DNA from: VFZN01 sp963709325
GTDB taxonomy: Bacteria > Acidobacteriota > Vicinamibacteria > Vicinamibacterales > UBA2999
DNA: 64,000 nucleotides
Assembly (NCBI GenBank): GCA_963709325.1
Contig: CAVPVV010000001.1
Coordinates: 744,001-808,000, forward strand
Direction: 5' to 3'
In this document: piece by piece, positions 47,710 to 56,348 of the stretch
Position numbering within the stretch: the first letter of the stretch is position 1
Layout: each line of letters opens with the position of its first letter
Position numbers and translations under genes: made by a program
Notes under the pieces: generated by a model
What the model saw: only the letters and a program-made list of their open reading frames with translations
The model's database searches: none
Told to the model about the DNA's origin: nothing

Positions 47710-48651
47710 TCAGTAATTGGCGACGAACAATGCGGTCAGTTGAGCAGCCTGGATGGTTACTGGATAAAACCCCGGCGGCCATGGAGAGTCGCTCAAAGCG
47801 GAGCAGACGAGATTCACCGTGAACGAACCTGGAGCGACGTTGAAAACGCGCGTCCCAGCGAACGGGACATTAGCTATCGAATTAGGCGACCGGACCTGTG
47901 CATACAGGTAATTGGTCGCTTCAACCGCCCCGCCCGTCGTGATGCTGCACCGTCCAATGATTTGGAATCCCGATCCGGTGGGAAAGCCGAAGACGCCGGA
48001 GGCGTTGATCATCACTTGGCCTACACTTGGCACCGGTATCGTGGCGGACCGAATCGTGGCCGTCTGGTCTCGGTCCAGGCCGACAACCCCTGTGGTCAAT
48101 CCGCTCGAGATCAATCGTGGCGGCGACACCGACAGCTTCTCGGGAGTGATACTACCGCCGGCAACGTTGCCAGTCGTGACAGCGGCGGTTGCCAGTTGCG
48201 CGGTTGTGATACTCCCCGCCGCCAAAGCCGCACCGGGAATCGTCGGCACCGGTCGCGGTTGCCCGCCTACCCGGACATTAAACGCGAACGTTCCGCTGTA
48301 TCCGATACTGTCGCTCCACGATCCATTCAATGATGGCAGCGTGATGCGCGCCTCGAGGCTGAGGCCTCGACCGCCCGGCACGGTGATGATGTGCAATCCG
48401 AAACCAATCGTGCCATCTGGATTCAGCCCTGCCGTCCCAACGAGCGGGGCTCGTTGGGGCGCGCCGCATTGGTCGTCGTAGCCGTCAAGGGTGTAGATAT
48501 TCCCCTGTTGAGTCACGCTAACCGTCAGAACGTTGCAGAAGGGCTGGAGTTGCCAACTGAACGTTCCGAGGGGCTGTGCGTTAGCGATCGCGGCGAACGA
48601 GGCGGCAAGAGGGATCAGCATCCCTGCGATCAACGCGGGCCGATAAAGCAT
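47710..48651 (-). CDS. Secreted protein of unknown function
   Basis: A 313-residue exported protein with signal peptide LIAGMLIPLAASFAAIANAQ. The N-terminal part is beta-rich with paired Cys (CNVLTVSVTQQGNIYTLDGY). A middle segment has the repeat-like ITTAQLATAAVTTGNVAGGS, a pattern seen in bacterial surface and tail-fibre-like proteins. The C-terminus is another beta domain (SVGQVMINASGVFGFPTGSG). No enzymatic motif is visible. It lies inside the island between the two HGGxSTG copies. Confidence 0.65.
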   Translation of the reverse strand: MLYRPALIAGMLIPLAASFAAIANAQPLGTFSWQLQPFCNVLTVSVTQQGNIYTLDGYDDQCGAPQRAPLVGTAGLNPDGTIGFGLHIITVPGGRGLSLEARITLPSLNGSWSDSIGYSGTFAFNVRVGGQPRPVPTIPGAALAAGSITTAQLATAAVTTGNVAGGSITPEKLSVSPPRLISSGLTTGVVGLDRDQTATIRSATIPVPSVGQVMINASGVFGFPTGSGFQIIGRCSITTGGAVEATNYLYAQVRSPNSIANVPFAGTRVFNVAPGSFTVNLVCSALSDSPWPPGFYPVTIQAAQLTALFVANY

Positions 48652-48983
48652 CGCTGCACCTCAAGAAGCGGAAGCCTACCACGTGATTTGCCCGCTGGCG
48701 AAAGCTGCCGGACGATACGGTGATCGACGGTGGTGAAGGACGGGCGCCCGTGATCGTCGAATGCTACATCTCCGGCCTGCGGGCGCATGGCAGCGTTCCG
48801 CGTGAGCCGAGGCCGGCTCTTGCCTGCCGACGCGGAGTGACAGCGCCTCGGCTCTTGGAGCCGGCGGCACCCTGCTCGCGTAGATGTTTGCTCCTCGGAA
48901 GTCCCGAGAAAGTCATCGCCGCAGTCGCATCACGCAATCAAACGACCACCGCTGTGAGCTGGTTTCACTGCGTTCTTGTTGCG
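48652..48983. other. Gene-poor island segment
   Basis: About 330 bp without a supported gene. One minus-strand stretch (about 48725-48780) reads GDVAFDDHGRPSFTTVDHR. This is reminiscent of the ligase motif III region at 46380, so it may be a second ligase scrap. A short dyad, GCCTCGGCTC near 48845, is present. The segment ends at the TAGGCGAATGCTA edge of repeat copy B. Confidence 0.3.
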
Positions 48984-49370
48984 TAGGCGAATGCTAGTAG
49001 CCGCATTGAAGAGCGGCGTGCTTCGTTCACGCATCACCGCAGACGCCCGCACAACTCGTTCAGCACCCGTCGCGCCCATCGCAGCTTTCGTCACGCGTCC
49101 TGCGCCTCGCGCGAGTACGCGCCGTGCTTCCAGTTTGCACGACGGCTTCGGACCAGTCCCTCCGGTGTCCGCGGTCCTGTGCTCAAGCCGCCGTGCATCC
49201 GACAGCGGCGCTTGTCGCGGACGGCTGGCCCCTGGCAAGGCGTGCCGCGTCTGGTCTTGGCGCCGCAGCGGGGCGCCTTAGAGGGATCGCCAGGCGGATT
49301 GCCATTTCTCAGCCATCCGCGCCGTGTCGCATGGAGTTCACTCGTCATTCTTCGCTCCATGCCCGCTCCT
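48984..49370. repeat. Island repeat, copy B (contains the contiguous HGGxSTG gene)
   Basis: A contiguous block matching 45060-45270 plus 47517-47680 (copy A). Similarity is about 80-90 percent by eye and starts at TAGGCGAATGCTA. It serves as the reference showing that copy A is split. Confidence 0.8.
49091..49348 (-). CDS. HGGxSTG-type small protein, copy B, C-terminally truncated
   Basis: An 85-residue basic protein: PRCGAKTRRGTPCQGPAV (Cys pair), RRCRMHGGLSTGPRTPEG and SRRANWKHGAYSREAQ. This is the HGGxSTG family found in phage and mobile-element neighbourhoods of Proteobacteria and others, function unknown. It may be a zinc-binding nucleic-acid protein. Copy A continues with VRQKLRWARRVLNELCGR; here a C-to-T change makes TGA at that point. 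ATG 49348 was chosen because it is the one conserved with copy A. Confidence 0.7.
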   Translation of the reverse strand: MTSELHATRRGWLRNGNPPGDPSKAPRCGAKTRRGTPCQGPAVRDKRRCRMHGGLSTGPRTPEGLVRSRRANWKHGAYSREAQDA

Positions 49371-49643
49371 GCGAGCCCCCCGCCCGAAACGCCCGGTCAC
49401 GATGGCTCTTCCGCCCTGGCCCACGTTCACCTGCTGGACGCCTCCACCGTGGCGCCGTGTGGAGTTCGCGGCAGAAGCGCCGCCAGGCATCGCTGCCGTA
49501 CGGACGGCGTGATCGTATGCCTCCTTGAGAGACGAACCAGCCATCACCTTGCCAGCAAGTTCAGAGTCCCGCGTTCGAGTCGCGGCGAGCGCAGACGGGA
49601 CATCTTGACAACAGCCCGAATGCTCTGTGGAGCCAGTCGGCAA
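49338..49643 (-). CDS. Mobile-element-type hypothetical protein
   Basis: A 101-codon frame overlapping the start of the HGGxSTG gene by 11 bases. Residues in the first half, ELAGKVMAGSSLKEAYDHAV, are helical. The second half, GGGVQQVNVGQGGRAIVTG, resembles the 'VxVxxGGQAVVAG' text of proteins encoded beside HGGxSTG genes in other mobile elements. The partner arrangement supports a real gene, possibly N-terminally incomplete. The function is unknown. Confidence 0.5.
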   Translation of the reverse strand: MPTGSTEHSGCCQDVPSALAATRTRDSELAGKVMAGSSLKEAYDHAVRTAAMPGGASAANSTRRHGGGVQQVNVGQGGRAIVTGRFGRGARRSGHGAKNDE

Positions 49644-49655
49644 AGCGTCAGGGCG

Positions 49656-50378
49656 TCAGGAGTTCCCTGACGGCCTCTGCCAGCGTCTCTGCGAGCGAAC
49701 GGCGTCGCTCCGTTGTGAAACGCTCGATGTGTCGGGCGCCGGAGTGTTCGTGAGCAGTCGCAGCAGCGTGGTGACGAGGCGTTCTTCGTACTGCGCGGCA
49801 GTCCACCCGCGGACGAGCACCAGGTCTTCCCACGTGCGAAGCGACGTGAACGCCCACAACAGGTCGGCTGCGATCGTTGGCTCGAGTTCGGCCCGCAGTG
49901 AACCGTCTCGCGCGAGCTGTTCGACGATCGTGCGGCACGCGCCAAGTCGCGCCGCCAGTCGGTTCTGCAACGTGATCCCTGCGGCTGGATCCTCCCGGCG
50001 GACGCTGTCGAGGATCCGAGCCAGCGGCCAGATCTCGGGATTCAGCCTAGCCCGCGCGGCCGCCATGTGGCGGAGAGCGTCGAGCCCGGTCGGGGCCTGC
50101 TGGAGACGACGAATCGCCTCGGGAAGTCCACGCTTGTCATCAGCGTGCCGCGCGACCGCCAGGAACAGGGCCGCACGGTCCTTGAAATGCAGGTAGAGGG
50201 CCTGCCGCGACACGCGCGCCGCTTTCGCGACGTCGGTGAGCGGGACATCGACGCCACCTCGTTTCACAATCAGCCGAAGCGCCGCCTCGCAGATCCGCTG
50301 CCGGGTCGCCGGCGCTCCACCCTTCGGGCTTGACACACTGTCTAGTGTGGCTTTACGATGCGTCCGCGTGCTTGACAT
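49656..50378 (-). CDS. TetR-family transcriptional regulator
   Basis: TetR repressor, 240 residues from ATG 50378, or 226 from GTG 50336. DNA-binding domain: ATRQRICEAALRLIVKRG, VPLTDVAKAARVSRQALYLHF, KDRAALFLAVARH. The ligand domain has no recognisable motif. Two near-identical palindromes (CTTGACA-N3-TGTCAAG and CTTGACA-N3-TGTCTAG) lie at its start. They would both be upstream of the coding region if the GTG is used, which favours that start. It probably represses itself and the divergent membrane-protein gene. Confidence 0.85.
   Translation of the reverse strand: MSSTRTHRKATLDSVSSPKGGAPATRQRICEAALRLIVKRGGVDVPLTDVAKAARVSRQALYLHFKDRAALFLAVARHADDKRGLPEAIRRLQQAPTGLDALRHMAAARARLNPEIWPLARILDSVRREDPAAGITLQNRLAARLGACRTIVEQLARDGSLRAELEPTIAADLLWAFTSLRTWEDLVLVRGWTAAQYEERLVTTLLRLLTNTPAPDTSSVSQRSDAVRSQRRWQRPSGNS
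50329..50345. promoter_or_regulatory. Putative TetR operator 1
   Basis: CTTGACACACTGTCTAG, an imperfect 7-3-7 dyad. It shares the left half and spacing with operator 2, 42 bp away centre to centre (about four helical turns). Confidence 0.6.
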
Positions 50379-50387
50379 GGTGTCAAG
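50371..50387. promoter_or_regulatory. Putative TetR operator 2
   Basis: CTTGACATGGTGTCAAG, a perfect 7-bp inverted repeat with a 3-base spacer. It overlaps the upstream ATG of the tetR gene, in the space between tetR and the divergent gene at 50444. Confidence 0.65.
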
Positions 50388-50443
50388 CGTAGCACGAAGG
50401 AGAAGCCGGTCGTTGTCGCAGACACGATCGTGGAGACGATGGG

Positions 50444-50917
50444 ATGACTCTGTATACAACAGCCCTGTGGTTCTACTCGGTCATGGTGTCGCTGGTCTTC
50501 GGCGCTGGCATTTACGAATGCCTCGTCGTGCATCCCGCATGGAGCCGCAAGCCGCCCGAATCCCTTGTCGGATTCGTCGGATCACCCGTCAGTCGGATGA
50601 ATCTTCCGGCGTTCTGGGTGCCTGTGACGCCCCTCTACGCGCTGAGCGGGCTCGGCGCCCTGGCCGTGGCCCTCCGGGCAGGGAGTCGTGACGTGCCCCT
50701 CATCCTTTCTGCGGTGTGCGCCGTCTCTGCTTTGGCGTGGACTGTGGCCTACTTTCGCCCGACGATTCATCGCCTTCTTCAAGACGGAGGCGGAAACACT
50801 CCAGCCGGACGCCTCCAGTCCGAGGCCCGGCGGTGGGTTCGGCTCAATTGGATCCGCGTGGCGCTCGTCGCAATCTCCTGGTGGGGAGCTCTCACTGCGC
50901 TTGCAACACGTGTGTGA
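50444..50917 (+). CDS. Four-helix membrane protein (DUF1772-like)
   Basis: A 157-residue integral membrane protein. Hydrophobic segments lie at about 5-26 (ALWFYSVMVSLVFGAGIYEC), 54-75 (NLPAFWVPVTPLYALSGLGA), 82-104 and 137-157 (RVALVAISWWGALTALATRV). The order, with HPAW after helix 1 and RLNWIR before helix 4, resembles DUF1772 membrane proteins. These often sit beside TetR genes. It is divergent from the TetR gene and shares the two palindromes, so it is the likely regulated target. Confidence 0.7.
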   Translation: MTLYTTALWFYSVMVSLVFGAGIYECLVVHPAWSRKPPESLVGFVGSPVSRMNLPAFWVPVTPLYALSGLGALAVALRAGSRDVPLILSAVCAVSALAWTVAYFRPTIHRLLQDGGGNTPAGRLQSEARRWVRLNWIRVALVAISWWGALTALATRV

Positions 50918-50929
50918 AACACGAACTGC

Positions 50930-51451
50930 TTAACAACCGCCTGCAGTTGCCCGAGACACTTGTCGCATCGGCGCAGAGGACAGAGGAAATGTGGCGTCAA
51001 GCGCGTGCTCGCGCTGGCCGTTGGCTCGGATGGACGCCACAATGGTCCATTGCTGGCCGGGTTGCAGCGCGCGCAGCAGCGGCTGTCCGAGGGCGGGATC
51101 GATGAGGACGACCCATGTGCGCGCGGGACGGAAGCGAACGCGGCGAAACCAGGTCGTGAACTCCAACGCCATGAGCATGGTAATCGTCGTCGGAGCTGTT
51201 CCGGTGTTGGTGACCGATACGCATACGACGGGTCGGCCGAGGGAGTCAGGGACGACAGACATGTTTGCTCGGGCCCTGATGTCCAGACGCGGCCGCTCAC
51301 GAAGCCACCGGATGACCTCCCGGCCTAGGGCGAGGACACCGATCAGCGCTCCAAGCCAGACCGCGAAATCTCTCGCTGTCACCGCGATGTCTGCCCCGCC
51401 CATCTTGTAAAGTCTTCTTGCTGAAAACCAGCGTTCCAGCCCCTCGACCAT
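50930..51451 (-). CDS. Hypothetical single-helix membrane protein
   Basis: A 173-residue protein, not recognised. One N-terminal membrane helix (RDFAVWLGALIGVLALGREV) is followed by a basic stretch (RWLRERPRLDIRARANMSVV). A soluble beta domain comes next (VVCVSVTNTGTAPTTITMLM, WTIVASIRANGQ) that looks like an Ig/CARDB-like sandwich. ATG at 51451 or 51403 (MGGADIAVTARDF). It converges with the DUF1772-like gene, 12 bases apart. Confidence 0.6.
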   Translation of the reverse strand: MVEGLERWFSARRLYKMGGADIAVTARDFAVWLGALIGVLALGREVIRWLRERPRLDIRARANMSVVPDSLGRPVVCVSVTNTGTAPTTITMLMALEFTTWFRRVRFRPARTWVVLIDPALGQPLLRALQPGQQWTIVASIRANGQREHALDATFPLSSAPMRQVSRATAGGC

Positions 51452-51561
51452 GGCTTCCGCGTGTGCGGGCGACCTGATCGGCCGGTCTGGATGGCCCCCG
51501 CGCGGCCGGCATGGCCTGCGCTGCGGAGACTACGAGGGTTTCGGCGACGCGATTCTGCGCG

Positions 51562-52170
51562 CTACTCTGCCCTCAGGCTGAAGGTCAGCCAATACCCCCA
51601 GAGCAGCGTGGTCACGATGGCAATGGTGAGCGGGAACCAGACGGCGATGAGTGCCAGAAGAGAGTAGGCGACTGTTGCAAAGAAGCCCTTGCGTCGGGCA
51701 TCGCGCACGACCCCGATGGACTTCTCGTCCCTGATCAATCGATTTCTCAGGACCGCCCCACACACCAGACTCCAGCAGACCGACTGCACGGCCGTCAACG
51801 AGTTGTAGATGACGACCGCTGGCGCGGCGTGGTCCGTCAGCAGGTACTCGCCGACCAGCCAGGTGGGAAACGGCATGAACACCACGGTCAGCAGCAAGAA
51901 ACCGTTGGCGTAAACGAACAGCCCTGACGATTTGTTCACCAGTCTGAAGAAGCGGTGGTGATTGACCCAGGTGATGAAGATGATGGCAAAACTCAACACG
52001 AATGCGAACAGCGATGGCCCGAGATGCCTGAGGGCCAGCCAGAGCTCGCCGGTAGAGCCAATCCCTTCTGGCGCCGGGATCTTGATGTCGATGATCAGGA
52101 GCGTGAGCGCGATGGCAAAGACACCGTCGCAGAACGCCTCGAGCCGTGAGTTGGGGTGCGCGTCTGCCAT
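51562..52170 (-). CDS. TMEM175-family (DUF1211) membrane protein
   Basis: Bacterial TMEM175-type protein, a family containing K+-selective channels, 202 residues. The family signature R..aFsDGVFAIa.TLL appears as RLEAFCDGVFAIALTLLIID in helix 1. Then come FVLSFAIIFITWVNHHRFFR (helix 3 with WVNHH), FLLLTVVFMPFPTWLVGEYL, and two C-terminal helices (IAVWFPLTIAIVTTLLWGYW). Six helices is the usual unit. Monocistronic by position. Confidence 0.85.
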   Translation of the reverse strand: MADAHPNSRLEAFCDGVFAIALTLLIIDIKIPAPEGIGSTGELWLALRHLGPSLFAFVLSFAIIFITWVNHHRFFRLVNKSSGLFVYANGFLLLTVVFMPFPTWLVGEYLLTDHAAPAVVIYNSLTAVQSVCWSLVCGAVLRNRLIRDEKSIGVVRDARRKGFFATVAYSLLALIAVWFPLTIAIVTTLLWGYWLTFSLRAE

Positions 52171-52264
52171 GCCGTCGTCGCAGTGTCAGTCTACGCAGTT
52201 GCAGAGATCCTGGTGCGCGCATTCGTGCTTCGGTCCGACCGCGTGCTAGGCTCAGCACAGCGCC

Positions 52265-52480
52265 ATGCTGCACGTCGACGAGTCCGGGCATGCCTCGTGC
52301 CCGAGGTGCCCCACGCCGAACAACCTGCTTCGGCTCTGGCGGCAGACGCCGCTCCCGGAATCGGCGTTGAACATTCCCGTAGTGTGGTTGCCGGAGCGAC
52401 GGCCGAAGGTTGCCAGGATTTATCGCTGCATTTCATGCGGCTACGAACGCCGCCAGATCGAGCCCGCGCCCTTCAAGTAG
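52265..52480 (+). CDS. Small zinc-ribbon protein
   Basis: A 71-residue protein with two Cys pairs, CPRC (12-15) and CISC (55-58), spaced as a zinc ribbon: GHASCPRCPTPNNLLRLWRQ ... YRCISCGYERRQIEP. No family name is recognised. It probably binds zinc and possibly nucleic acid or a protein partner. It overlaps no other supported gene and stands between the TMEM175-like and permease genes, opposite in strand to both. Confidence 0.65.
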   Translation: MLHVDESGHASCPRCPTPNNLLRLWRQTPLPESALNIPVVWLPERRPKVARIYRCISCGYERRQIEPAPFK

Positions 52481-52531
52481 GTCATGGTGGGCGCTGAAAG
52501 GGAGGTGCGCAACACCGGGCGCTCGATGCTT

Positions 52532-54988
52532 TCACTCCACTCGCAGCGCAGTCGCGGGATCGAGCCGCGCGGCTCGGTGGGCCGGCCACCATGCCGCCGC
52601 AATTCCGAGGCTCATGACCGCAACGGCAACGGTAATGAAGACCAGTCGATCGTGAATGTCGGCGGCGACCACCAGCGACGACAGCCAGCGGGCAATCCAC
52701 CACGACCCGACCAGGCCGACGACCGCGCCGGCACCCGTGAGGCGGATCGCTTGCGCGACGACCAGCCGGCGCACGCGTTGCGGCCGTGCGCCGAGCGCGA
52801 GCCGGATGCCCAGCTCGCGCCGGCGGGCGGTGACCGTGTAGCTCATCACGCCGTAAATCCCCAACCCGGCAATGAGGACCGCAGTGCCCATGAAGAACGC
52901 CGCGACGACCGCAAGCATCCGCTCGCGCCCGTACTGACTGCGGCCGGCGTCCGCCAACGAAGTGACGACAAACGAGAGGCGAGGTTCCGCCGCATCGATC
53001 GCCGCGGCGATGTCGGTCGGCGCGATCCGGCGTCCCGGAGGAGGCCGCAGAATGAGAAAGGCGCGACTGCTGTCTGGGATGCGCTGTGCGCGGGACAGGA
53101 ACATTGCCGGCATGATCGGCTCGAGCAGCGACTCATAGGGCATGTCGTCGATCACGCCGACGACGTCGACCGGCTGCGGGAGGTCGGAACCGGTGTCGAC
53201 CAGTAATTCTTGCGGCACTCGAGACTCGCTGCCGAGGAACTGCCGTGCGAACGACCGGTTGACAACGCCTCCAAGTGGCGCACCTGGCCGATCACGATCG
53301 TCGAGCAGCCGGCCGGTCACCAGACGCATCCCGAGCGTGCGAAACTGATCGGCAGAGACGGCATCGATCGTGAACATGCGATCAGAAGCCGACATCGAGG
53401 GAGCGCTCGACGGAAGGACGGCCCACATGTAGGTGCCGCCCACGAACGGCGAATTCATCGCCAACGACGCGATGGTTCCGGGCATGGCTGACAGCGTGTC
53501 GCGGATGCGATTGGCTGCGTCTTCGCGAGCCGGTGGCGGGACATTGGACCGAGCGAATCGCAGTTCTGTGACGAGCACGCCGTCGAGCTGTTCGAGCGCC
53601 GGGTGCGAAGCGATGGTTTGGTAGCTGCGCAGCAGCAGGGCGCCCGTGACGATCACCACGACCGAGAACGCCAACTGACCGGCCACAAGGACGAGATGGG
53701 TTCTGCCGGCGTCCGGATTCTTCGAATGACCCGCGGTCGGTAAACCAGCTGGCGTTGCGCGTGCCGCACGCCACGCCGCACCGGCGCCGCAGAGCAAGGC
53801 TGCGGCGAGACCCGCCGCGCCGGCCGATGCCCAGACTCGCCAGTTCGTGCCGACGTTGATGCCCAGATCCAGCCCCGAGTCGTTCAACTCGGCCAGGAAC
53901 AGCGGACCCACCCACACCGAGAGTACCAACCCCGTAACGGTGCCGGTTACAGCGAGCAGCAGGCTCTCAGCGAGCAGGTGGCCAGCCGCGTTCCATCTCG
54001 ACGCACCAAGCGCCATACGAACACTGAGTTCACCGTGACGCGAAGCACCATGGGCCAGCAGCACTGTCGAGATGTTGCCGCAACAGGCGAGCAGCACGAG
54101 GCAGCCGAGGGCGAAGAGCAGACGTGCCGCGTCACCGTAATATCGCACCCCTTCGATGCCGCCGCCCGGTGCGGGCTTGACCGCGAACGGGACCTTGAGA
54201 TGAGCGTCGCGATCTTCGGGACGCCGCATAGCCGAGAGCGTCACCGCTCGAATTGCGGGCTGATCGACTCGGAGCGCGGCGCCGGCAGCTTCCGCAGGTA
54301 TAGCGGCTTCCAGTCGCATCAGCACTCGAAGAAACTCGATCCGGCCGTCGTCGACGAGGCTGAACTCACGGCGAACCCTGGGCTCGGTCCGTAAGGGCAA
54401 CACCAGATCGAATGTTCGTCCGATGCGGAAGCCATGCAGCGACGGCGGCGTAACGCCCACGACGGTGAACGGCACTCCCTCCACCGTGATGGTCCGGCCG
54501 ATCGCGTCGGCTGCGCCACCGAAGCGACGCATCCAATACGCATGACTGAGGACCGCAACCAGGCCGTCGGGCCCGCCATTCAGGCCGTCGTCCCGCGCCT
54601 CGAGCAGTCGGCCCGACGCCGGCGCGATGGCCAGCGCATGAAAGACCTCGCCCGACGCGAAGATGGCCTGGGCAACATCGACTTCTCCGGCCGGAGCGAC
54701 ATTGACGGGCGCGTTCGCCCACGCGAACGCGCTCTTGTACAGATGCGTGCGTGCTTGCACCTGTTGCCAGACAGGGAACGACACCGGTGCTGTCGGGTCC
54801 TGTTCATTGCCCAAGACCGCCAGCTGATGTGCCGCCGGCACGGGCAGTGATGCCAGGAGCAGGTGATCGAAGACGGCGAAGAACGTCGTGGTGGCTCCGA
54901 TGCCGAGGGCGAGGCTGGCCGCGGCGGCAATTGCCAGGCCGGGCGTTCGCATCCAGGATCGTCGAGCATCACGAAGCGTCGTCAGCAT
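52532..54988 (-). CDS. ADOP/MacB-FtsX-type permease
   Basis: An 818-residue permease of the acidobacterial ADOP type: two FtsX/MacB_PCD modules in one chain. First module: helix ARRSWMRTPGLAIAAAASLA and LALGIGATTTFFAVFDHLLL, then a periplasmic core, then three helices around LLFALGCLVLLACCGNISTV. The second module repeats the plan (LVLVAGQLAFSVVVIVTGAL; FMGTAVLIAGLGIYGVMSYT). It ends TARRRELGIRLALGARPQRV and PAHRAARLDPATALRVE. It lacks the N-terminal prefix domain seen in the ADOP at 59930. It starts eight bases after the CxxCH/toroid gene and is likely cotranscribed. Confidence 0.88.
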   Translation of the reverse strand: MLTTLRDARRSWMRTPGLAIAAAASLALGIGATTTFFAVFDHLLLASLPVPAAHQLAVLGNEQDPTAPVSFPVWQQVQARTHLYKSAFAWANAPVNVAPAGEVDVAQAIFASGEVFHALAIAPASGRLLEARDDGLNGGPDGLVAVLSHAYWMRRFGGAADAIGRTITVEGVPFTVVGVTPPSLHGFRIGRTFDLVLPLRTEPRVRREFSLVDDGRIEFLRVLMRLEAAIPAEAAGAALRVDQPAIRAVTLSAMRRPEDRDAHLKVPFAVKPAPGGGIEGVRYYGDAARLLFALGCLVLLACCGNISTVLLAHGASRHGELSVRMALGASRWNAAGHLLAESLLLAVTGTVTGLVLSVWVGPLFLAELNDSGLDLGINVGTNWRVWASAGAAGLAAALLCGAGAAWRAARATPAGLPTAGHSKNPDAGRTHLVLVAGQLAFSVVVIVTGALLLRSYQTIASHPALEQLDGVLVTELRFARSNVPPPAREDAANRIRDTLSAMPGTIASLAMNSPFVGGTYMWAVLPSSAPSMSASDRMFTIDAVSADQFRTLGMRLVTGRLLDDRDRPGAPLGGVVNRSFARQFLGSESRVPQELLVDTGSDLPQPVDVVGVIDDMPYESLLEPIMPAMFLSRAQRIPDSSRAFLILRPPPGRRIAPTDIAAAIDAAEPRLSFVVTSLADAGRSQYGRERMLAVVAAFFMGTAVLIAGLGIYGVMSYTVTARRRELGIRLALGARPQRVRRLVVAQAIRLTGAGAVVGLVGSWWIARWLSSLVVAADIHDRLVFITVAVAVMSLGIAAAWWPAHRAARLDPATALRVE

Positions 54989-54996
54989 CGATTGCG

Positions 54997-56142
54997 CTAG
55001 TGTCTCAGCTTGGCCGCCGTCGGACCGGTCGCATTCGGAGCCGAATACGTCAGCGACATCACCGCGTAGGCAGTGGCGGCGTCACTCATGAACTTGCCCG
55101 GATCCGATTCGGGATCGCGTTGCTTGTTCGGCGACACCGCCATCCAGCGGCCTGTGGTGCGGTCCTGATTGTTCTTGAGCCACGCGAGGCCCTTGGCGAG
55201 GCGGGGATCGCCTGCCGGAACGCCTGCAGCCTGCAAGGCGAGTGTGGCGAGCGCCGTGGCATATCCGTCGGTCCGCGTGTCGCTCTCGCTCTGGTCCATC
55301 CGCTTGTAGGCGCCAATCGTGACGGTGCTCCAGCCGCCATCGGGCTGTTGCGCCGCGAACGCGGCATCGACGGTCGCCTTCCGCTGTCCGTCGGTCAGCA
55401 GGCTGGGAATGCGGCTGGTGGCCCACAACGCCGTGAGCTGGTTCAGCAGGGAAACACTTCCGTGCTGCTTCTGGAAGTACCCGCCAAGCGCGGTCAGCCG
55501 CTCGGCGATTTCCGCCGACGCGCTATAGCTTTCGGGCGCGGAGGCGACCGCAAGCGCGGCCATCGAGGCGCCGAAGTACGGAGAGTTGGGAGACTCCCAT
55601 GGTTCCATCTTGAAGTTCAGCCAGGTCCAGGCGCCTGCCTCCGGCCCGGTCTTCATCTGGAGCGACCACATCACGCCGAAGGCCGTCCGCGCGTCCTCGC
55701 TCATCTTGCCGCCCGGCGCATCGCGCCGGCCGAGGAGCAGCGCGTTCAACACCGACTCGATCGCGCGCGATTCGCTCGTCTTGGGAATGCCTCTCGTCTG
55801 GTCCGGATACCAGGGCTCGATCTCGCGCCAGCTGCGCGCGCGGGTCAGGAGGTTGCCGAGGATCTTGTCCTCGGCCGCTGACGGGGCGCGCTCGCCGAGT
55901 AGATCCCGCAACGCCGGCCGCGCGAGGGCATAGGGCAGCGTCGTGTGGCACGACATGCAGTAGGTGCCTCGGTCTCGAGCGGCATTCGGCCAGGTCGTCC
56001 ACCAGATCGCCCGGCCATCGAGATAGGCCGCCGCGGCTTTCGCGTCCCATCCCGGATCGGCAGCGCGGCGAGCGCTCACTCCGGGCGCGACCGCGATTGC
56101 GAGACCAAGCACGAGCCCTGCGACACCAAGCGAAGTTCTCAT
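54997..56142 (-). CDS. Exported CxxCH protein with terpenoid-cyclase-like alpha/alpha toroid
   Basis: A 381-residue secreted protein. The signal peptide (MRTSLGVAGLVLGLAIAVAP) is followed by one haem c motif CMSCH (TYCMSCHTTLPYALARPALR). The rest is alpha-helical with repeats resembling squalene/prenyltransferase toroid blades (AAQQPDGGWSTVTIGAYKRM, YATALATLALQAAGV, GLAWLKNNQDRTTGRWMAVS). The QxxDGGW motif is a typical QW repeat. No DxDD or DCTAE cyclase motif is seen, so catalysis is doubtful. A one-haem cytochrome fused to a substrate-binding toroid is a fair description. It precedes an ADOP permease. Confidence 0.75.
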   Translation of the reverse strand: MRTSLGVAGLVLGLAIAVAPGVSARRAADPGWDAKAAAAYLDGRAIWWTTWPNAARDRGTYCMSCHTTLPYALARPALRDLLGERAPSAAEDKILGNLLTRARSWREIEPWYPDQTRGIPKTSESRAIESVLNALLLGRRDAPGGKMSEDARTAFGVMWSLQMKTGPEAGAWTWLNFKMEPWESPNSPYFGASMAALAVASAPESYSASAEIAERLTALGGYFQKQHGSVSLLNQLTALWATSRIPSLLTDGQRKATVDAAFAAQQPDGGWSTVTIGAYKRMDQSESDTRTDGYATALATLALQAAGVPAGDPRLAKGLAWLKNNQDRTTGRWMAVSPNKQRDPESDPGKFMSDAATAYAVMSLTYSAPNATGPTAAKLRH

Positions 56143-56348
56143 GACACCCTCTTGGAAACGACGGCGGACGCATCTTGCCAAAGCGTTAAATCGGCGACGT
56201 GAATTGTACTCGCTACCGGCGGATCAACCGAGCACGGGCGTCCGCGCTCGCGAGGTCCGGGCCACCACGCCGTTGAGAAGCTGCAGCGGCAGGTGCAGCC
56301 GCGTGCCCCAGGACCCTTCTGGCGCCGCGCAGGATGAAGATGTTCGAG

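Noticed and set aside
49569..49585. T-arm-like CCGCG-TTCGAGT-CGCGG, considered as a tRNA or the far attachment site of the island
   Set aside because: No acceptor, D or anticodon arms around it, and no match to the tRNA-Glu 3' end. It lies inside a plausible minus-strand coding frame.
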